Notes: generated by a model not told the origin, from the sequence alone. A DNA stretch of 62,000 bases from Glandiceps talaboti (GCF_964340395.1 NC_135554.1:18820592-18882591), one strand, 5' to 3'; positions 1 through 24,694 are shown, counted from the stretch's first letter. Numbers and translations: made by a program.

Positions 1-347
1 CGCTGCTGTGTGATAGTAGCGTTGGTCAAATAAGCAAAAAAAACGACTCTTGGTAATCGAGAGTAGATGAAAAAAGGTATGCCTTGATGCTATGTATCAC
101 ATCATGTGAATTCCTGGCAATAGCTGTGTGAGTTTCTAGAAATGATTGTAACATGTTTCAGTATAGCTGGAATAACATGTAAGGGTATTGGATATTTTCG
201 ACTGAAAGAACTACCAAAAGGTTACAGGATTAGGAACCCTAGGGTATATTTCCAACATCCTTGGATGCGCGTGCGTGTAAACTTCGCGTTCAGAGAAAAA
301 CGTGGTGACTTGACTGTGACATTTCACCGTTGGTGGAGCTTTTCTGT
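1..347. other. Left-edge sequence, no gene recognised
   Basis: No coding exon could be supported here on either strand. A short open frame begins near 142, but stop codons interrupt it in the frame of the following open frame. The gene that might enter from the left is outside the window. Confidence 0.4.
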
Positions 348-563
348 ATGAAGCTTGGCACTGAGACGGAGAATAACAGCCTCTATACCAAAAGTAGGAC
401 CCACCTTATACAGTTCTTACTCGTTCTGATATTTACTACTCTGTGTCTAATACTTCTGTCGATTTTTGTTTTGCCTTATACACTACAGAAACTTGCATGG
501 GGAATCAACAATCCTGCTATGGACGAGGCTCAGCCAGGAGAAATAAACGAAAGCAACGTATAA
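348..563 (+). CDS. Hypothetical 71-residue open frame with one membrane segment
   Basis: From the first ATG at 348 the frame reads about 20 polar residues, then a hydrophobic stretch of about 28 residues (IQFLLVLIFTTLCLILLSIF and on), then an acidic tail ending in ESNV and TAA. The layout is that of a small type II membrane protein, or of a first or last exon encoding a signal anchor. In-frame stops lie just upstream, so if it is an exon it starts after about 308. No splice acceptor, polyadenylation signal or family match was found. It lies on the strand opposite to the receptor-like gene. It may be a chance open frame. Confidence 0.2.
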   Translation: MKLGTETENNSLYTKSRTHLIQFLLVLIFTTLCLILLSIFVLPYTLQKLAWGINNPAMDEAQPGEINESNV

Positions 564-1282
564 GTGACCGCTGAGTGATAACCTACTCACTTCTTTCAGG
601 CTTTACAAAATTAATGCCTTTATACTTGATTAAGTGTAATTCACAAAGCTAATAATACGAGAAAAAGTACAAAACCGGTCATTATCATACTGTGAAACTT
701 CTTTTAGCAATGACGGTTACACGGTGTCGGGAACGACCATTTAACTTCTATAGGGAACTTCTGTCGATGATTCTGGAATTTCACTTCCAGTTTTGCAAGG
801 TTATGTGATATATTCTGAGTGAACATGGATGTTTAGTATTACAGCTCTTATAAATTAATGTTGACAATCACCTAAATTATGCAAACGTATTAAAGCGCAT
901 TTAGCAAAAGAAACATTCGTCTTGTGTTGATTATTTTTCAAGCTGCCGTTCAAATTATAAAAAAAGGAAAATTACAGCCAGACTCTTCAATATCAGATCA
1001 CTATAAACGCTCTCAAGTTTAACGATAGCATTGTATTAAACTCATACCACTATAGTGATCTGAGTATTAAAATAGGAAGCTACGTACGCAGTCGCTTCAA
1101 AAACATATTCCAAAAAGTAACGTTATCACTGTTAGTAACATCATTGTAATTGCTCATAAAACGAATAGCCAAAAGAATTTGAAAGGGAACAACATTTAAT
1201 AATAAGGTTCTTCCGCTAAAATCCCATTATGTATTGATGAATACACGCCTGATGTCTAATTGGTGATGGGGATGATGTTTTC

Positions 1283-1350
<68 letters not shown>

Positions 1351-2323
1351 TGTATAGATGGCTGGATCACTAGTATGAGGGCGCCTCACTCACCCATCAT
1401 TCCAAATACTATACGTCCTACAAAAGATTACAATCATAAGCCAGCAGCACGTCTTATATAGTTAATAATTAAGTTCAAATTGACAGATTCCATATATTGA
1501 CCCCTAAAGTAAATGCCATGTCACTGTTCAAATCAGGCTTTATGGAAAAGTAATACAGAACTACAAGATAGTGTGAATACATTAAACAGGAACTTGTTAC
1601 CATGGTTACGATGTGTATTAGTTACTGAGTAATATTTAAATGAAGCAATTATTTTGATGTAAGTCAACTTGGATAAATTTCAAATGGTCCAAATGTCACA
1701 TGGGAAGACAGGAATATTTTGAATAATTCGGTAAGATTACGTAAGCCCTATTCTGTATTATTTGTATATACGCCGCAATTAATGTAATTAATAATTAATA
1801 TTGATTAATATTGTTTGTTTACACTGCAATCATTAGTCGTTTATCTGAGGCGGCATTCGTGAAGTCAATGGTCACTCTCCCAAACGACACATTTCTTCAT
1901 ATCATTCCACACGAAATATCAGATCGTTAGATGCTATATCAGTGCCAGGTGAACGAGGTTACCTTCGTTCAATCTACCCTTGTGTTGGTTGGAGGACCTA
2001 CATGACTGTAAAGTAGAGAAAATAAAAGTGAGATAAAGTCTTGTCATTTATCATGTAAATACTAAGTCTTAATACCTACTATTACGGCAGGCCATGTGTT
2101 GAAATAAAACACATTTTCATGCTTAAAGTCACATTCGTTTTTTAAAATTAATGTTTCATTTGTTAAAGTACACATTTGTATTCTTAAAATCGTTCTTTCT
2201 AAGGTAAAATTCAAATATTTGTATTCATATATAAATTTCATTTTGCTATTTTATTTTATCTATTCATATGGTTACATGTATTTTAATGTTCGTCAAAAAT
2301 GTATTGGTATTCGTCAAACTTAC
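564..2323. other. AT-rich stretch with no supported gene
   Basis: No exon with coding character and matched splice sites was found. It holds an AGAC microsatellite at 1282-1351. On the minus strand a good acceptor (CTCTACTTTACAG) ends at 2006. It could open a very short terminal piece (1969-2005, stop TGA) in phase with the tentative receptor exon at 2324-2489, but nothing else supports it. Confidence 0.35.
1282..1351. repeat. (AG)n then (ACAG)n microsatellite
   Basis: About 14 bp of AG followed by roughly 14 copies of ACAG. Confidence 0.95.
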
Positions 2324-2489
2324 ATTTCTAATTTAATTTTCAATATTGTTCTTGAGGAATGATCACATAAATGTACTTGGTAACTTGTCAAGGACAAGTC
2401 ATGAAGGTAAACCAACGTTGGCACGTTCATTCTGATATTTTGAGTCAATTGACTAAAATCTGCGGCCACTATACAAAATATGAACTGAG
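2324..2489 (-). CDS. Tentative receptor-like gene exon 8
   Basis: Acceptor TTGTTACATTACAG and donor GAAAT|GTAAGTTTG. Entering in phase 1 it stays open for 54 codons. The stretch NVPTLVYLHDLSLTSYQVHL resembles the E-F strands of an FN3 domain and aligns loosely with exon 7. The matching first half of such a domain was not found in the 277-bp intron before it, so this may be a degenerate domain or a chance reading. It would leave in phase 2. Confidence 0.3.
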
Positions 2490-2766
2490 CTGTAATGTAA
2501 CAATTGTATTTCAATCTTGCCATGCCACTCAATTTAAAACGTGCTAATATTAATGTTAATTTTTTTTGCTCAGCCAGAGGCGATTTAGAAACATCGCTGA
2601 GGTAGATTTTGTTTGGCCAGGCTTCTTGATTTTCGTTGTATTTATCGAGCCAGCCAATAAAATGTAGTAACTAACAATTCGTTCTGTCTAAACTCGATTT
2701 GTTTCCATTGTATAATTATAAATATGTTTTTCTGTAGAAAATACTGAGTGTACATTGTAAACTTAC

Positions 2767-10522
<7,756 letters not shown>

Positions 10523-10589
10523 TAACCCACAGAGTTGTCCTATCCTATCTGCGTATATGTAGTGTCAAAAGAACCTGCGGAAACAAGAT

Positions 10590-10766
10590 AGACGACGGTC
10601 AATGGCAACGCTATCGCAATATCCGACGCCTGCTTTAGAGCGCACTGCAACATGGGACATAATTTGAAGACATGTTTACATCTGCGATCGGATACCATGC
10701 GATGCGATACTTCTCCGAATCGGCGAAGCGTTCTTGATGGCGAAGCACAGGAGTATGAATAAATAA
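10590..10766 (+). repeat. Direct repeat copy 1, upstream of the receptor-like gene
   Basis: About 170 bp matching 11483-11652 in the same orientation, with shared GACGCCTGCTTTAGAGCGCA and GCGATCGGATACCATGCGAT. Small insertions distinguish the copies. It lies just upstream of receptor-like exon 1. Confidence 0.9.
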
Positions 10767-11482
10767 CAAATACCCGGATGTGACGTCACTATCATCACAC
10801 CATCTTCCAGTTGAAGTCCGTCTCTCGTCTCCGTCACTATCAGATCATTAAATCTTAATTTAATTTATTCATACATCATTACTATTTTCCTGACTACTGA
10901 CTTTGATGAACGCGTTGTTGTAAAAATAAAAACGTATACTTTTTCAGCTGATTACATAACAAATATGAGTCAGTCTAATTTAGGAAATAAATTTTCAGTT
11001 CGATATATCTGCTGAGAGGTGTGTGACCGCTCACGCACGTAGGTTAACATTTCAAATGCAAATCTAGCCGTCAGCAGCCGATAAACGTACGTTTGGGTTA
11101 CGACAAGGTCATTTGATATTTGGACTGACGTTGACTACAACCTAATACTTCAGAATATCTTTTAAATAAAATTCGTAGAACAAAATAAGCTGGTGAGGTC
11201 TTTAGGACCAGGGTATATTCATTCATATTTCATATTTTATTTTGAATGGAGTTTACATGTCTTTTAGTGAACAGGTGTCGTCAGTTTTCAGAACACAGCG
11301 GTAAAGGTCAAAGGTTACTCGTCAGGAATCTATGAGTGTTCCCACAGATATTTGTTGATCGAGATTATGTTGATAAATCACCCCATCTACGGGCATCATA
11401 ACAAGTAGACTGTTTTGTACAGTCTGACACAATACGTATCCGTAGATGGAATACCGACGAGGACACGTACAGTGATCCTGAT
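10767..11482. other. Intergenic stretch, nothing recognised
   Basis: Between the two direct-repeat copies. No exon, RNA gene or clear repeat was found on either strand. Confidence 0.4.
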
Positions 11483-11652
11483 AACAACGCTATCACAATA
11501 TCCGACGCCTGCTTTAGAGCGCACTGCAACATGTAATGGGAGACATGTTTACATCTGCGATCGGATACCATGCGATGCGATATACTTCTCCGAATCGTCA
11601 ATTCGGCGAAGCGTTCTAGATGGCAAAGCACAGCTAGGTGTATAAATAAATA
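11483..11652 (+). repeat. Direct repeat copy 2
   Basis: Second copy of the 10590-10766 segment. It joins directly to the right arm of the inverted duplication. Confidence 0.9.
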
Positions 11653-12440
11653 ACTTGTTTTGGCGTGCGCGATTTGACAGGATTACGTTGTTAGTGTGAT
11701 ATCGTGGTCTGTACTCTAGTGGTCTGTACTCTAGTGGTCTGTACTCTAGTGGTATGTACTCTAGTGGTCTGTACTCTAGTGGTCTGTACTCTAGTGGTCT
11801 GTACTCTAGTGGTCTGTACTCTAGTGGTCTGAACTCCAGTGGTCTGTACTCTAGTGGTCTGTACTCTAGTGGTCTGTACTCTAGTGGTCTGTACTCTAGT
11901 GGTCTGTACTCTAGTGGTATGTACTCTAGTGGTCTGTACTCTAGTGGTCTGTACTCTAGTGGTCTGAACTCCAGTGGTCTGTACTCTAGTGGTCTGTACT
12001 CTAGTGGTCTGTACTCTAGTGGTCTGTACTCTAGTGGTCTGTACTCTCTTGGTCTGTACTCTAGTGGTCTGTACTCTATTGGTCTGTACTCTAGTGGTCT
12101 GTACTCTCTTGGTCTGTACTCTAGTGGTCTGTACTCTATTGGTCTGTACTCTAGTGGTATGTACTCTAGTGGTCTGTACTCTATAATGAACTCGTGTTAA
12201 CATTTGACTTTATATTTGAGATGGCCATACTCTTTACTTTTAGATGCGTTGAGGTCAAAGGGGTGGGGTGGGGGTGGGGGTTGGTTGGTGATAAAGTATA
12301 TCTGTGTATCAACAGATTGGTAAAGTGGTAAAAGGAGACCGACACGTACGTACAGTATTTATTGGTAGATGAAACACCTAAGAATTGTTATCTTGAAAAA
12401 GGAATCGAAAATATCAAAAATCAAATATATTTGCCTGTTA
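11652..12440 (-). repeat. Right arm of the inverted duplication
   Basis: Inverted copy of 9984-10320, more than twice as long because the 15-bp minisatellite at 11705-12183 has expanded inside it. Confidence 0.9.
11705..12183. repeat. 15-bp minisatellite, about 32 copies
   Basis: Unit GGTCTGTACTCTAGT, with sparse variants (GGTATG, TCTCTT, GAACTCC, TCTATT) that recur in groups. Because the unit is five codons long, several frames are open throughout; these are not taken as genes. Confidence 0.98.
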
Positions 12441-12512
12441 GTTATATATAACATATATATATTAAAATTCAGATATAATCAGCTGTTTACCTATTATGTC
12501 TTGCCTTTGAAT

Positions 12513-12560
12513 ACCTTGAAAAAGAATTTTTATTCGAAACGTCGGATTACATCTATGTAT
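12513..12560 (+). mobile_element. Short retroposon-like end with GAAACGTCGG motif
   Basis: CTTGAAAAAGAATTTTTATTC then GAAACGTCGGATT, like the conserved core of the copies at 13348 and 17130 but diverged around it. Confidence 0.45.
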
Positions 12561-12593
12561 TCGAACTGTCTCATTTAAAGTTCCGTATGCACT

Positions 12594-12598
<5 letters not shown>

Positions 12599-12683
<85 letters not shown>

Positions 12684-12978
12684 ATACATACATACATACA
12701 TACATACATACATACATACATACATACATACATACATACACACACATACACACACATACACACACATACATACATACATACATACATACATACATACATA
12801 CATACATACATACACACACACACATACACACACATACATACATACATACATACATACATACATACATACATACATACATACATACATACATACATACTTG
12901 CGTACGTACGCACGCGCACACACACACACACACCCACACACATACATACATACATACATACATACATACATACATACA

Positions 12979-13009
<31 letters not shown>

Positions 13010-13010
13010 T
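12599..13010. repeat. Compound microsatellite (AT)n(TG)n(TACA)n(CA)n
   Basis: AT at 12599-12634, TG at 12635-12680, then long TACA arrays interrupted by CA-rich blocks up to about 13008. It lies downstream of the lectin gene's polyadenylation signal. Confidence 0.97.
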
Positions 13011-13095
13011 TTTTTTATTTTATATATTATTTATTTGCCAGAGGTTGAAAAAATTTTACATATCAAGTGAGGAAAATGAAATAATCAAGTAATCA

Positions 13096-13165
13096 CATAC
13101 ATACATACATACATACATACATACATACATACATACATACATACATACATACATACATACATACG
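13096..13165. repeat. (CATA)n microsatellite
   Basis: About 17 copies of the tetranucleotide, directly left of the 13166-13480 repeat element. Confidence 0.95.
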
Positions 13166-13480
13166 TCTTGGAACGCTAGAACCCCTTGGAATTAATAGAT
13201 TATTCTCGTCTTTTCCAATCTAATTACTGGGTATTTTTTTTAATTTCAGGCGTATTCTGTTGGGTTCTATTTGGTGCGTGCGAATTTAAGAACTTATCCC
13301 ACGTATAACAGTTTATATATCACGCGCGATTTTGTTCCATTATATTTAGAAATGTTCGGGTTTTCACCTGGCATTTCTGTGTCTCGCCAATTTTTCCTTT
13401 GAAAAAGAATATTTATTCGAAACGTCGGATTTAACAGCTATATATACGGACTGGTTTATTAGTTCCTTATGCATTTCTTT
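13166..13480 (+). mobile_element. Interspersed element bounded by CATA arrays
   Basis: About 315 bp with no open frame, flanked on both sides by CATA arrays. Its last 130 bp (from AAATGTTCGGGTTTTCACC at about 13350) are almost identical to 17130-17262, which suggests recent mobility. It carries the motif GAATATTTATTC-GAAACGTCGG: a short stem followed by a GAAAC core, reminiscent of the hammerhead-like ends of Penelope-type retroelements. Family assignment is inference. Confidence 0.5.
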
Positions 13481-13481
13481 C

Positions 13482-13583
13482 TACATACATACATACATAC
13501 ATACATACATACATACATACATACATACATACATACATACATACATACATACATACATACATACATACATACATACATACATA
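13482..13583. repeat. (CATA)n microsatellite
   Basis: About 25 copies, on the right side of the 13166-13480 element. Confidence 0.95.
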
Positions 13584-13634
13584 ACACAATAATATTACAC
13601 GTCTTGATATATGCTATCCCGCACCAATAAATAA

Positions 13635-13640
13635 TTTATT
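13635..13640 (-). terminator. Polyadenylation signal AATAAA of the lectin gene
   Basis: AATAAA on the minus strand, about 62 nt past the proposed lectin stop codon. Confidence 0.5.
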
Positions 13641-13701
13641 TGTAAATAAACCAAACAAAGTACACAACAAAATGCATTTTATGTTCTAAGATTTTTGGTG
13701 A

Positions 13702-18596
<4,895 letters not shown>

Positions 18597-18685
18597 CCTC
18601 CTGCCTGATCACTCTCACTGTCCGACACTGAATCTACGACGACGGGTATAACACGGCTTGTGACAGTGAGTTGAAAATAACACTT

Positions 18686-18695
18686 TATTTAAACC
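18686..18695 (-). promoter_or_regulatory. Possible TATA-like element of the lectin gene
   Basis: TTTAAATAAA on the minus strand about 95 nt upstream of the start codon. A start site about 30 nt downstream would leave a short 5' UTR. Position is the only support. Confidence 0.25.
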
Positions 18696-18699
18696 CAAG

Positions 18700-21140
18700 G
18701 GACTATTAGCATAATGGCTCTAGGTTCACACCCCCGGACAACTGTTCCAGAGAATACTGTGTTCACTCAATGGGAAATAACAGATTGCCCATTTCCTTGA
18801 AAACAAGATGCCTTTTTATTGTTTAAAAGACCAGGAACAAACTTTTACATAAAGAGGTTTTGACTTGTTGGCGTTTACTTTGATTCACAGTTACTTTTCA
18901 AGATATATTTTCGGGGAGGGGGGGGAGTTTCAGGGGGTGGTTGTCCTAGAACCATCGTAACGAGTTACTGTAACACGCTTCTGATTGGTCAAAAGGTAAA
19001 AATGTCCATGTGAGATCACACGTGAATCTGCTGCATAAATTAGAATTTCTAATTTCTCTTTACTTGTAAAATATAAATAATAATTATATACATTTAAGGG
19101 GAACGATTTAATATTGGACGAGGCGTTAGTTTCCAAATAATTTTCGGTCTTGGAAAATCTATGACCTACAACGCGGCTTATAAAATCTCGTTCAGTGAAT
19201 TGATAATTCATACTCAGATTCATGCTTGTGGCATTTGTGCTGGCAAATCGTTACGTCATGTATAGATAATCTATGTCAGCTTGGAAGGACTTACATGGAA
19301 CACTGATTATGTCAGGGGGGTAAGCTGTTGCTTGTCACAATTTGTACCAAAAAATGAAAACAGAATATGACATTTGTAATGTTGCATAATACGAATAAAA
19401 ACACATCTATTAGTGATGTACATTGGAAACGTCGGATAGACAGCCACGGACAATATTTCACCTCTTCTACACCCCCCCCACCCCCACCCCCCCACACACA
19501 CATTAGTGCACCCTTTTACGTCACTGTACGCCATAAGGTATTCGTGAACACATTTCTTCTTTGCATTCGAGGGAATAATTTGCAATTCCAAGTACAAACC
19601 TTCAACATTTCTGCAACGAAATAAAATTAATCATGACGGTGGAAAAGAAACAATTTTGAATGTTATCAAACTTTTTATCGTACGACGTTCAAACGGTCTT
19701 TAATCTACCATTTGTGAAACATACTGAACACATATTCTCTGTAATTCGTAATTTGATATGTATAGGTCACCATAGTTTCAATGTATTAGTGGTTTCTTTT
19801 GACATACTGGTAACTAAGCTTTTTGTGACATCGGCCTCTCGAACTGATAGAATCTACGCCAACTGTGCACATGACGTAACAATGTGAATGGTGTCCCATT
19901 TGATTGACATAAATGTTCCATATGTTCCACGCTTGTACTGTAACATCGTGTAGTAGATTTATCTAATTTTGTTTAACCCCTAAGCTGCCACGAATTCAAA
20001 GCTATAATAATTTCAAAATGCTTCGATATTATGCAATGATTTGTCACGAGTACTTTTCTACTAAATGAAGAAACACATTGGCGAATAAGACAACCATAAC
20101 AGTCCAGCAATGGAGTAAATTGTGGAGATTCTCAACTTTTGCAGGCATATTTTTAGTATCGCTGAGTACACGTTGTCGTCTGATCAGGGTAAAAATTTAA
20201 ACCCCACATTTTCTGTTCGAACTTACAGCTTGGCTTAAGTGATATATAATTTATTTTTAAAACTTAATTTAGCTTCATACCTCTAACAAGCAAGTTGTAA
20301 GAATCATCAATATTATAAAAATATGGAATCCTTCATGTAACGCCATAAAGCGTTGACGTGTTTTGCCTTATCCGAGTCCGTTAAAATGTTACTGAACTCG
20401 AGATCAAGGTCAAGCTGTCGAATGAAAGATCAGGTGATGTGAAAACTTTCTACTAACATTAAGTTCGTTCGGTGTTGGCATTCAAAGAGAGTTGATAACG
20501 GTGATCACACTGCACAGGTGTTGTCTGTCACAACACGTCTTGCCAACACGTTTTGACAAAGTTGTCAACAAAGTACATGATCTATGAAAACGTTACAAAT
20601 TTTACTACACCATTTCATAGCAATTCAAATCTATAATTATCTTTCTACTAATTTTCTGCCAATGTTTTGAAAGAAAACGTATTGTCGACGAAAACTGGGT
20701 GTTTATAACGACAGCATGAAACCTATATGGAGCAGAGAAAGCCATCTGACTCGATTATCGCACAGCGCTTATTATTTTACTAGCCTGAAAGATCCAGTAG
20801 GAACTGTACAGTTGTTTCCGCTGAATAATGCTAAAAAACGCCTGAACAACATCTTCGGAAACCACTGCCTCTTTTACGACACCGTCCAAGACGCACATAT
20901 TTTGTTGCTTCAGAAACGTGCTCTGGCTTGCGATAATGCTGAACACACACTGTCATAATATACTCAACAACGCCTGCATAACCACTGTCATAACTAACGG
21001 AGACATCAAAGGAAAAAATGTATCACTCGGTGATGTCAAATACATATTAATACAGATTTTGATCAAATAAAACAGCTTTTCATCAAATCTAAATATGTAT
21101 CTCTATGCTGTCACTCGCATCATGCAAACTGTCATAATTT
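18700..21140. other. Gene-poor stretch, nothing recognised
   Basis: No exon with matched splice sites or recognisable domain on either strand. C-runs at 19472-19500 and G-runs near 18915 are the only simple repeats. Open frames near 19660 and 20716 have no coding signature. Confidence 0.4.
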
Positions 21141-21149
21141 TATCGGTAA

Positions 21150-22090
21150 CAGGACAACTGCCCCCCGGAAAAGTTGCCCCCGGACAATTGCCCCCGAAGG
21201 ACAACTGCCCCCGGACAATTGCCCCACGGACAACTGCCCCCCCCCCCCAAGGACAACTGCCCCCCCCCCCCCGACTACTGCCCCCGAACGAAAAAGCTAG
21301 TATTACAGATGAACGGGTTTGCCATTCATTAAAAAGTCACCGGCGGCAACTTACCGCCACAATTTGTGTGCATTATACTACATTCACATGTTTTTTTTGT
21401 GGGTATGGATAGTACTTAATGTGCATAAGCTTGGTTTGTGATCTGAGGCCTAAGTAACATTGTTCTGCTACATGGGGGCATGTGAATATATATCATCCAC
21501 AAACGTAAACACAAACACGGAGTCATATTTTTTACTGAAAAAGATTTGTTTATTATCAGTTCAATACAAAAATATATAGGTAACACGAAGTCATTTTTTT
21601 TCACTGGAAAAGATTTATTTATTATCAGTTTAATACAAAATATACAGGTAACTTTTATATTTGTCGTAACAATTATCACAGATGACAATAGAGTAGAGCT
21701 TGTTAATGTGAGTATAAAGTACGTGAACTGCGCCGGTAAGTTAAAGCACCATGCCGACTTTTATAATTGTCGTAACAACTATCACAGATAGAGTAAAACA
21801 TGTGAATGTAGTGAGTATAATGTATGCAAATTTCGGCGGTAAGTTGCCAACGGTGACTTTTTAACTGTGAATGACAAACCCGTTAATCTGTAATACTAGT
21901 TTGTTTTTTTCGTTAGGGGCAGTAGTCCGGGGGGCAGTTGTCCTTTGGGGGCAGTTGTCCGGGGGCAATTGTCCGGGGGGTGCAGGTGTCTTTCGGGGGC
22001 AATTGTCCGGGGGGCAGTTGTCCTTCGGGGGCAATTGTCCGGGGGCAATTGTCCGGGGGGCAGTTGTTCGGGGGGCAGTTGTTCTAGAAT
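21150..22090. mobile_element. Foldback element with GGGGGCAATTGTCC-type end repeats
   Basis: Left arm 21150-21396 and right arm about 21795-22090 are inverted copies. The outer part of each arm is a degenerate tandem array of GGACAACTGCCCCC or GGACAATTGCCCCC units (and complement). The inner part shares blocks such as AAAAAGTCACCG and AACTTACCGCC. The core between the arms has two tandem duplications (about 21520-21652 and 21660-21845). No transposase frame, so it is non-autonomous. Confidence 0.75.
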
Positions 22091-22219
22091 CAATTTTATC
22101 TGCACAGAGCCTGTCGATGGGTACGACTTTTGGACCTTAGATTTAAGACTAACTTTTAATGAGTCTAGACCCCAGTCCGAATATACGCGGACATGTTCAT
22201 ATCATTTCTTTTGCAGAAC

Positions 22220-22305
22220 TGTGGTGGTGGTGGTGGTGGTGGTGGTGGTGGTGGTGGTGGTGGTGGTGGTGGTGGTGGTGGTGGTGGTGGTGGTGGTGGT
22301 GGTGG
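22220..22305. repeat. (GGT)n microsatellite
   Basis: About 28 uninterrupted GGT copies. Confidence 0.97.
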
Positions 22306-22477
22306 TTAAAATCATAATACTAATGTTTTTTGCAGTATATCCAAATCAAAGAAGTGGTAGTGGTGTAAAGCAACAATTTATGAGAAAAATACATAAACCA
22401 GCGTGGAATTTTGTATCAAGTATTAAAATAAGACATACAGTTACTGGGTCATCAATTTAGGGATATACACTCTTTGT

Positions 22478-22626
22478 CATAAAAGCTTAGCATTTGGGTG
22501 TTTGAAACACACAATTCTTGTTTGAAACACACACAATATAATCCTTGTTCGAAACACACACAATCCTTGTCAAAAGAGCTTAGCATTTGCCGTTCTGTGC
22601 AACAATTTACTCTAAAACAGGACATA
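22478..22626 (+). repeat. Outer inverted-repeat arm, left
   Basis: Contains AAGCTTAGCATTTGGGTGTT and runs of TTGTTTGAAACACACA. The reverse complement is at 26728-26867. Confidence 0.8.
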
Positions 22627-24612
22627 TTAAAAGATGCGTCAGTCCAAGACGACAAAACAAACACTACAGTCGAAAGCACACCAACTTGTGTCTTTATCAA
22701 CTCTCATTGACGGAACCCTTGGTGTCTTCTGTTTTATAGTAAATTGTTGCAGAAAGGTGCGTGACTAACGACGTCCAAGTGAAATCATAATCTATCCAGA
22801 GATGATGTGATTCGTTTTTGACGTAATTTCAAACCATGAATACATGTTTAAGAAATTTCATTTGAAATTACATGTGAATTTGGAACTTAGTGTTTCAGGT
22901 GTTGATATCGAAATTCTAACTTTCGTTTTTTGAAACGCGATCAAAATCAAACCACAAACAACGTTTCACGTTTCAACGTTTTACTGGAAAGTTAGGGGGC
23001 ACCTTTTACTCGTACCATCTGCAGTTTCTTTGAAGTTTGCAGTCTGTTTACTAAAAATTATATCAACGCGAAGATCAAAGGAAAGCGAAGACAACAAGTA
23101 ACAGATACCGTCGGAATATGAACATATCCTTTTGGACGTCCTAAATGTACAAATAAATTGTTAATTTGTAATCAATGTTTGGGGCGGGACCTCATTTCTG
23201 GCACATATTGCATGACTAACTGACAGCAGCCATCCATCCACCTATACAGTGACGGTTGTTTGTACATTATATGAGTTATCGTCGGCATTATTTTTTCAAT
23301 CAAATGTATTTATTGTGATGTCATACCGACGGTGTTATTAGTTTTAAATATATTTGTGTTGTGACCTAGAAGGGGTGGGGAGGGGCCGCCTGCGCAACTA
23401 GACTGTGTAAAATAAAATCGGGTGACTCTGCTGAGACTTCCAAATTCAAACGGTAAACCCAAACTCTAGACATTCCACACACCCAAAAACATACGGAGCT
23501 CGAGACCATTAATCTATGAGCACAAAAAACCCACCCCTTTCCAGCACATTTTGGGTGAATCGACGTAACATAGTCATTACTATACGTTTGTGTTAAACAT
23601 CAGACCACTATGAACACAAGGTTGCCGTGTCCCTGGACTTTCGTGCGATCGCGCGATCGACCTGTACGAGCGAGCTTGGAACACAGCATGGCAATAGACT
23701 TGACACAGTGTAGCGAAAGATCAAATTAATGAGTTCTAATAAGCTAGCGTCGTACATTCATTACCCATGCATGCGTCTCAGTTTATCCTTTTTTGAAAAA
23801 ACACTGACAGATCTAGCTAGATACAGATTATTGTTCGCTAAAATTTGAGGAGTGACTTTGATTTAATGATTCATGATAGGCTGATATCTATATCTGTACA
23901 TGTCAGTCAAACTAGTTACGCCTACCTTGAGTGCAAAGTCTATTACAATACGTTCACCCATTGGTTGAAACTAAGTCATTCGCCATCTAATTAGTATTCA
24001 GTTTTACCCTAAACTCGCACACACCTGTGTGGAGTGTTAAAGGCCCAGTTACACGATGCAACTCATGAAGCAATTCGTCGCATGCGACTAGGCTTGCAAC
24101 TGCGACGGGAGCGCGTACACGATACAACTAGTTGCATGGTGAGTCGCAAGAGCTAACTGTTGCACATGCGTAAATATATAAAAGTTACAGGTCATCGAGG
24201 TCAAGTCTTCAGGAATTTGGCAAAAATGCTATGAATTGCTAATATTTACGAATAAAATGACTGAAAACTTGTTGAGGTATCGATAGTAAAACTCTATTCA
24301 ATTCGAAGTTCGTTTAGGGCGATGTTGATCTTTCCGATGTCGCTACTTGCATTCAAGTTGGAAATAAAATGATATTCAGCGGAAATCAAGCATTCATAGA
24401 CATTGTATACTATTTATAAGTGGTAATCGTGGTGATAAATCGAAATGATATAAAAAATACTTGCTGAAATAGAATATTTATACTAAAAACATGGCGGCCA
24501 TAACATTGAATGTCATTTGACACGTAGGTATATGTCAAAGGTTATTACTTGCGACGCGACGAAGTGGTTATACGGTGCAACTCACGAAGCAACTCGAGAA
24601 GCAACTTGCGAC

Positions 24613-24652
24613 GCGTCGCAAGGAAACCGACATGTCGGTTTCCTTGCGACGC
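24613..24652. repeat. Perfect 40-bp palindrome
   Basis: Centred on ACATGT at 24630-24635, with flanking AAACCG and CGGTTT, ending in GCGTCG/CGACGC. Confidence 0.97.
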
Positions 24653-24694
24653 ACCTTGCAACGTCGCAAGACCCTGCGACGAGGCGAGTACACG

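Noticed and set aside
2642-2766. Short terminal receptor exon after CTACAG at about 2733
   Set aside because: The intron would be only about 33 bp, too short to splice.
11691-12203. Long open frames of five-residue repeats on both strands (SSGLY and TTRVQ types)
   Set aside because: They follow from a 15-bp tandem unit, a multiple of three, being open in several frames. There is no signal peptide, splice site or non-repeat sequence to support a gene.
12462-13092. Open frames of YVCM, HTYI and similar repeats
   Set aside because: Translations of TACA/TG/CA microsatellites; open in many frames on both strands.
20716-20958. Overlapping open frames on both strands near 20.8 kb
   Set aside because: No start context, splice sites or recognisable motif on either strand.
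22620-22760. Target-site duplication around the long-TIR element (GGAACCCT at 22713 and 25424)
   Set aside because: The left copy is about 40 bp from the TIR start, so it is not a flanking duplication as the element is now defined.
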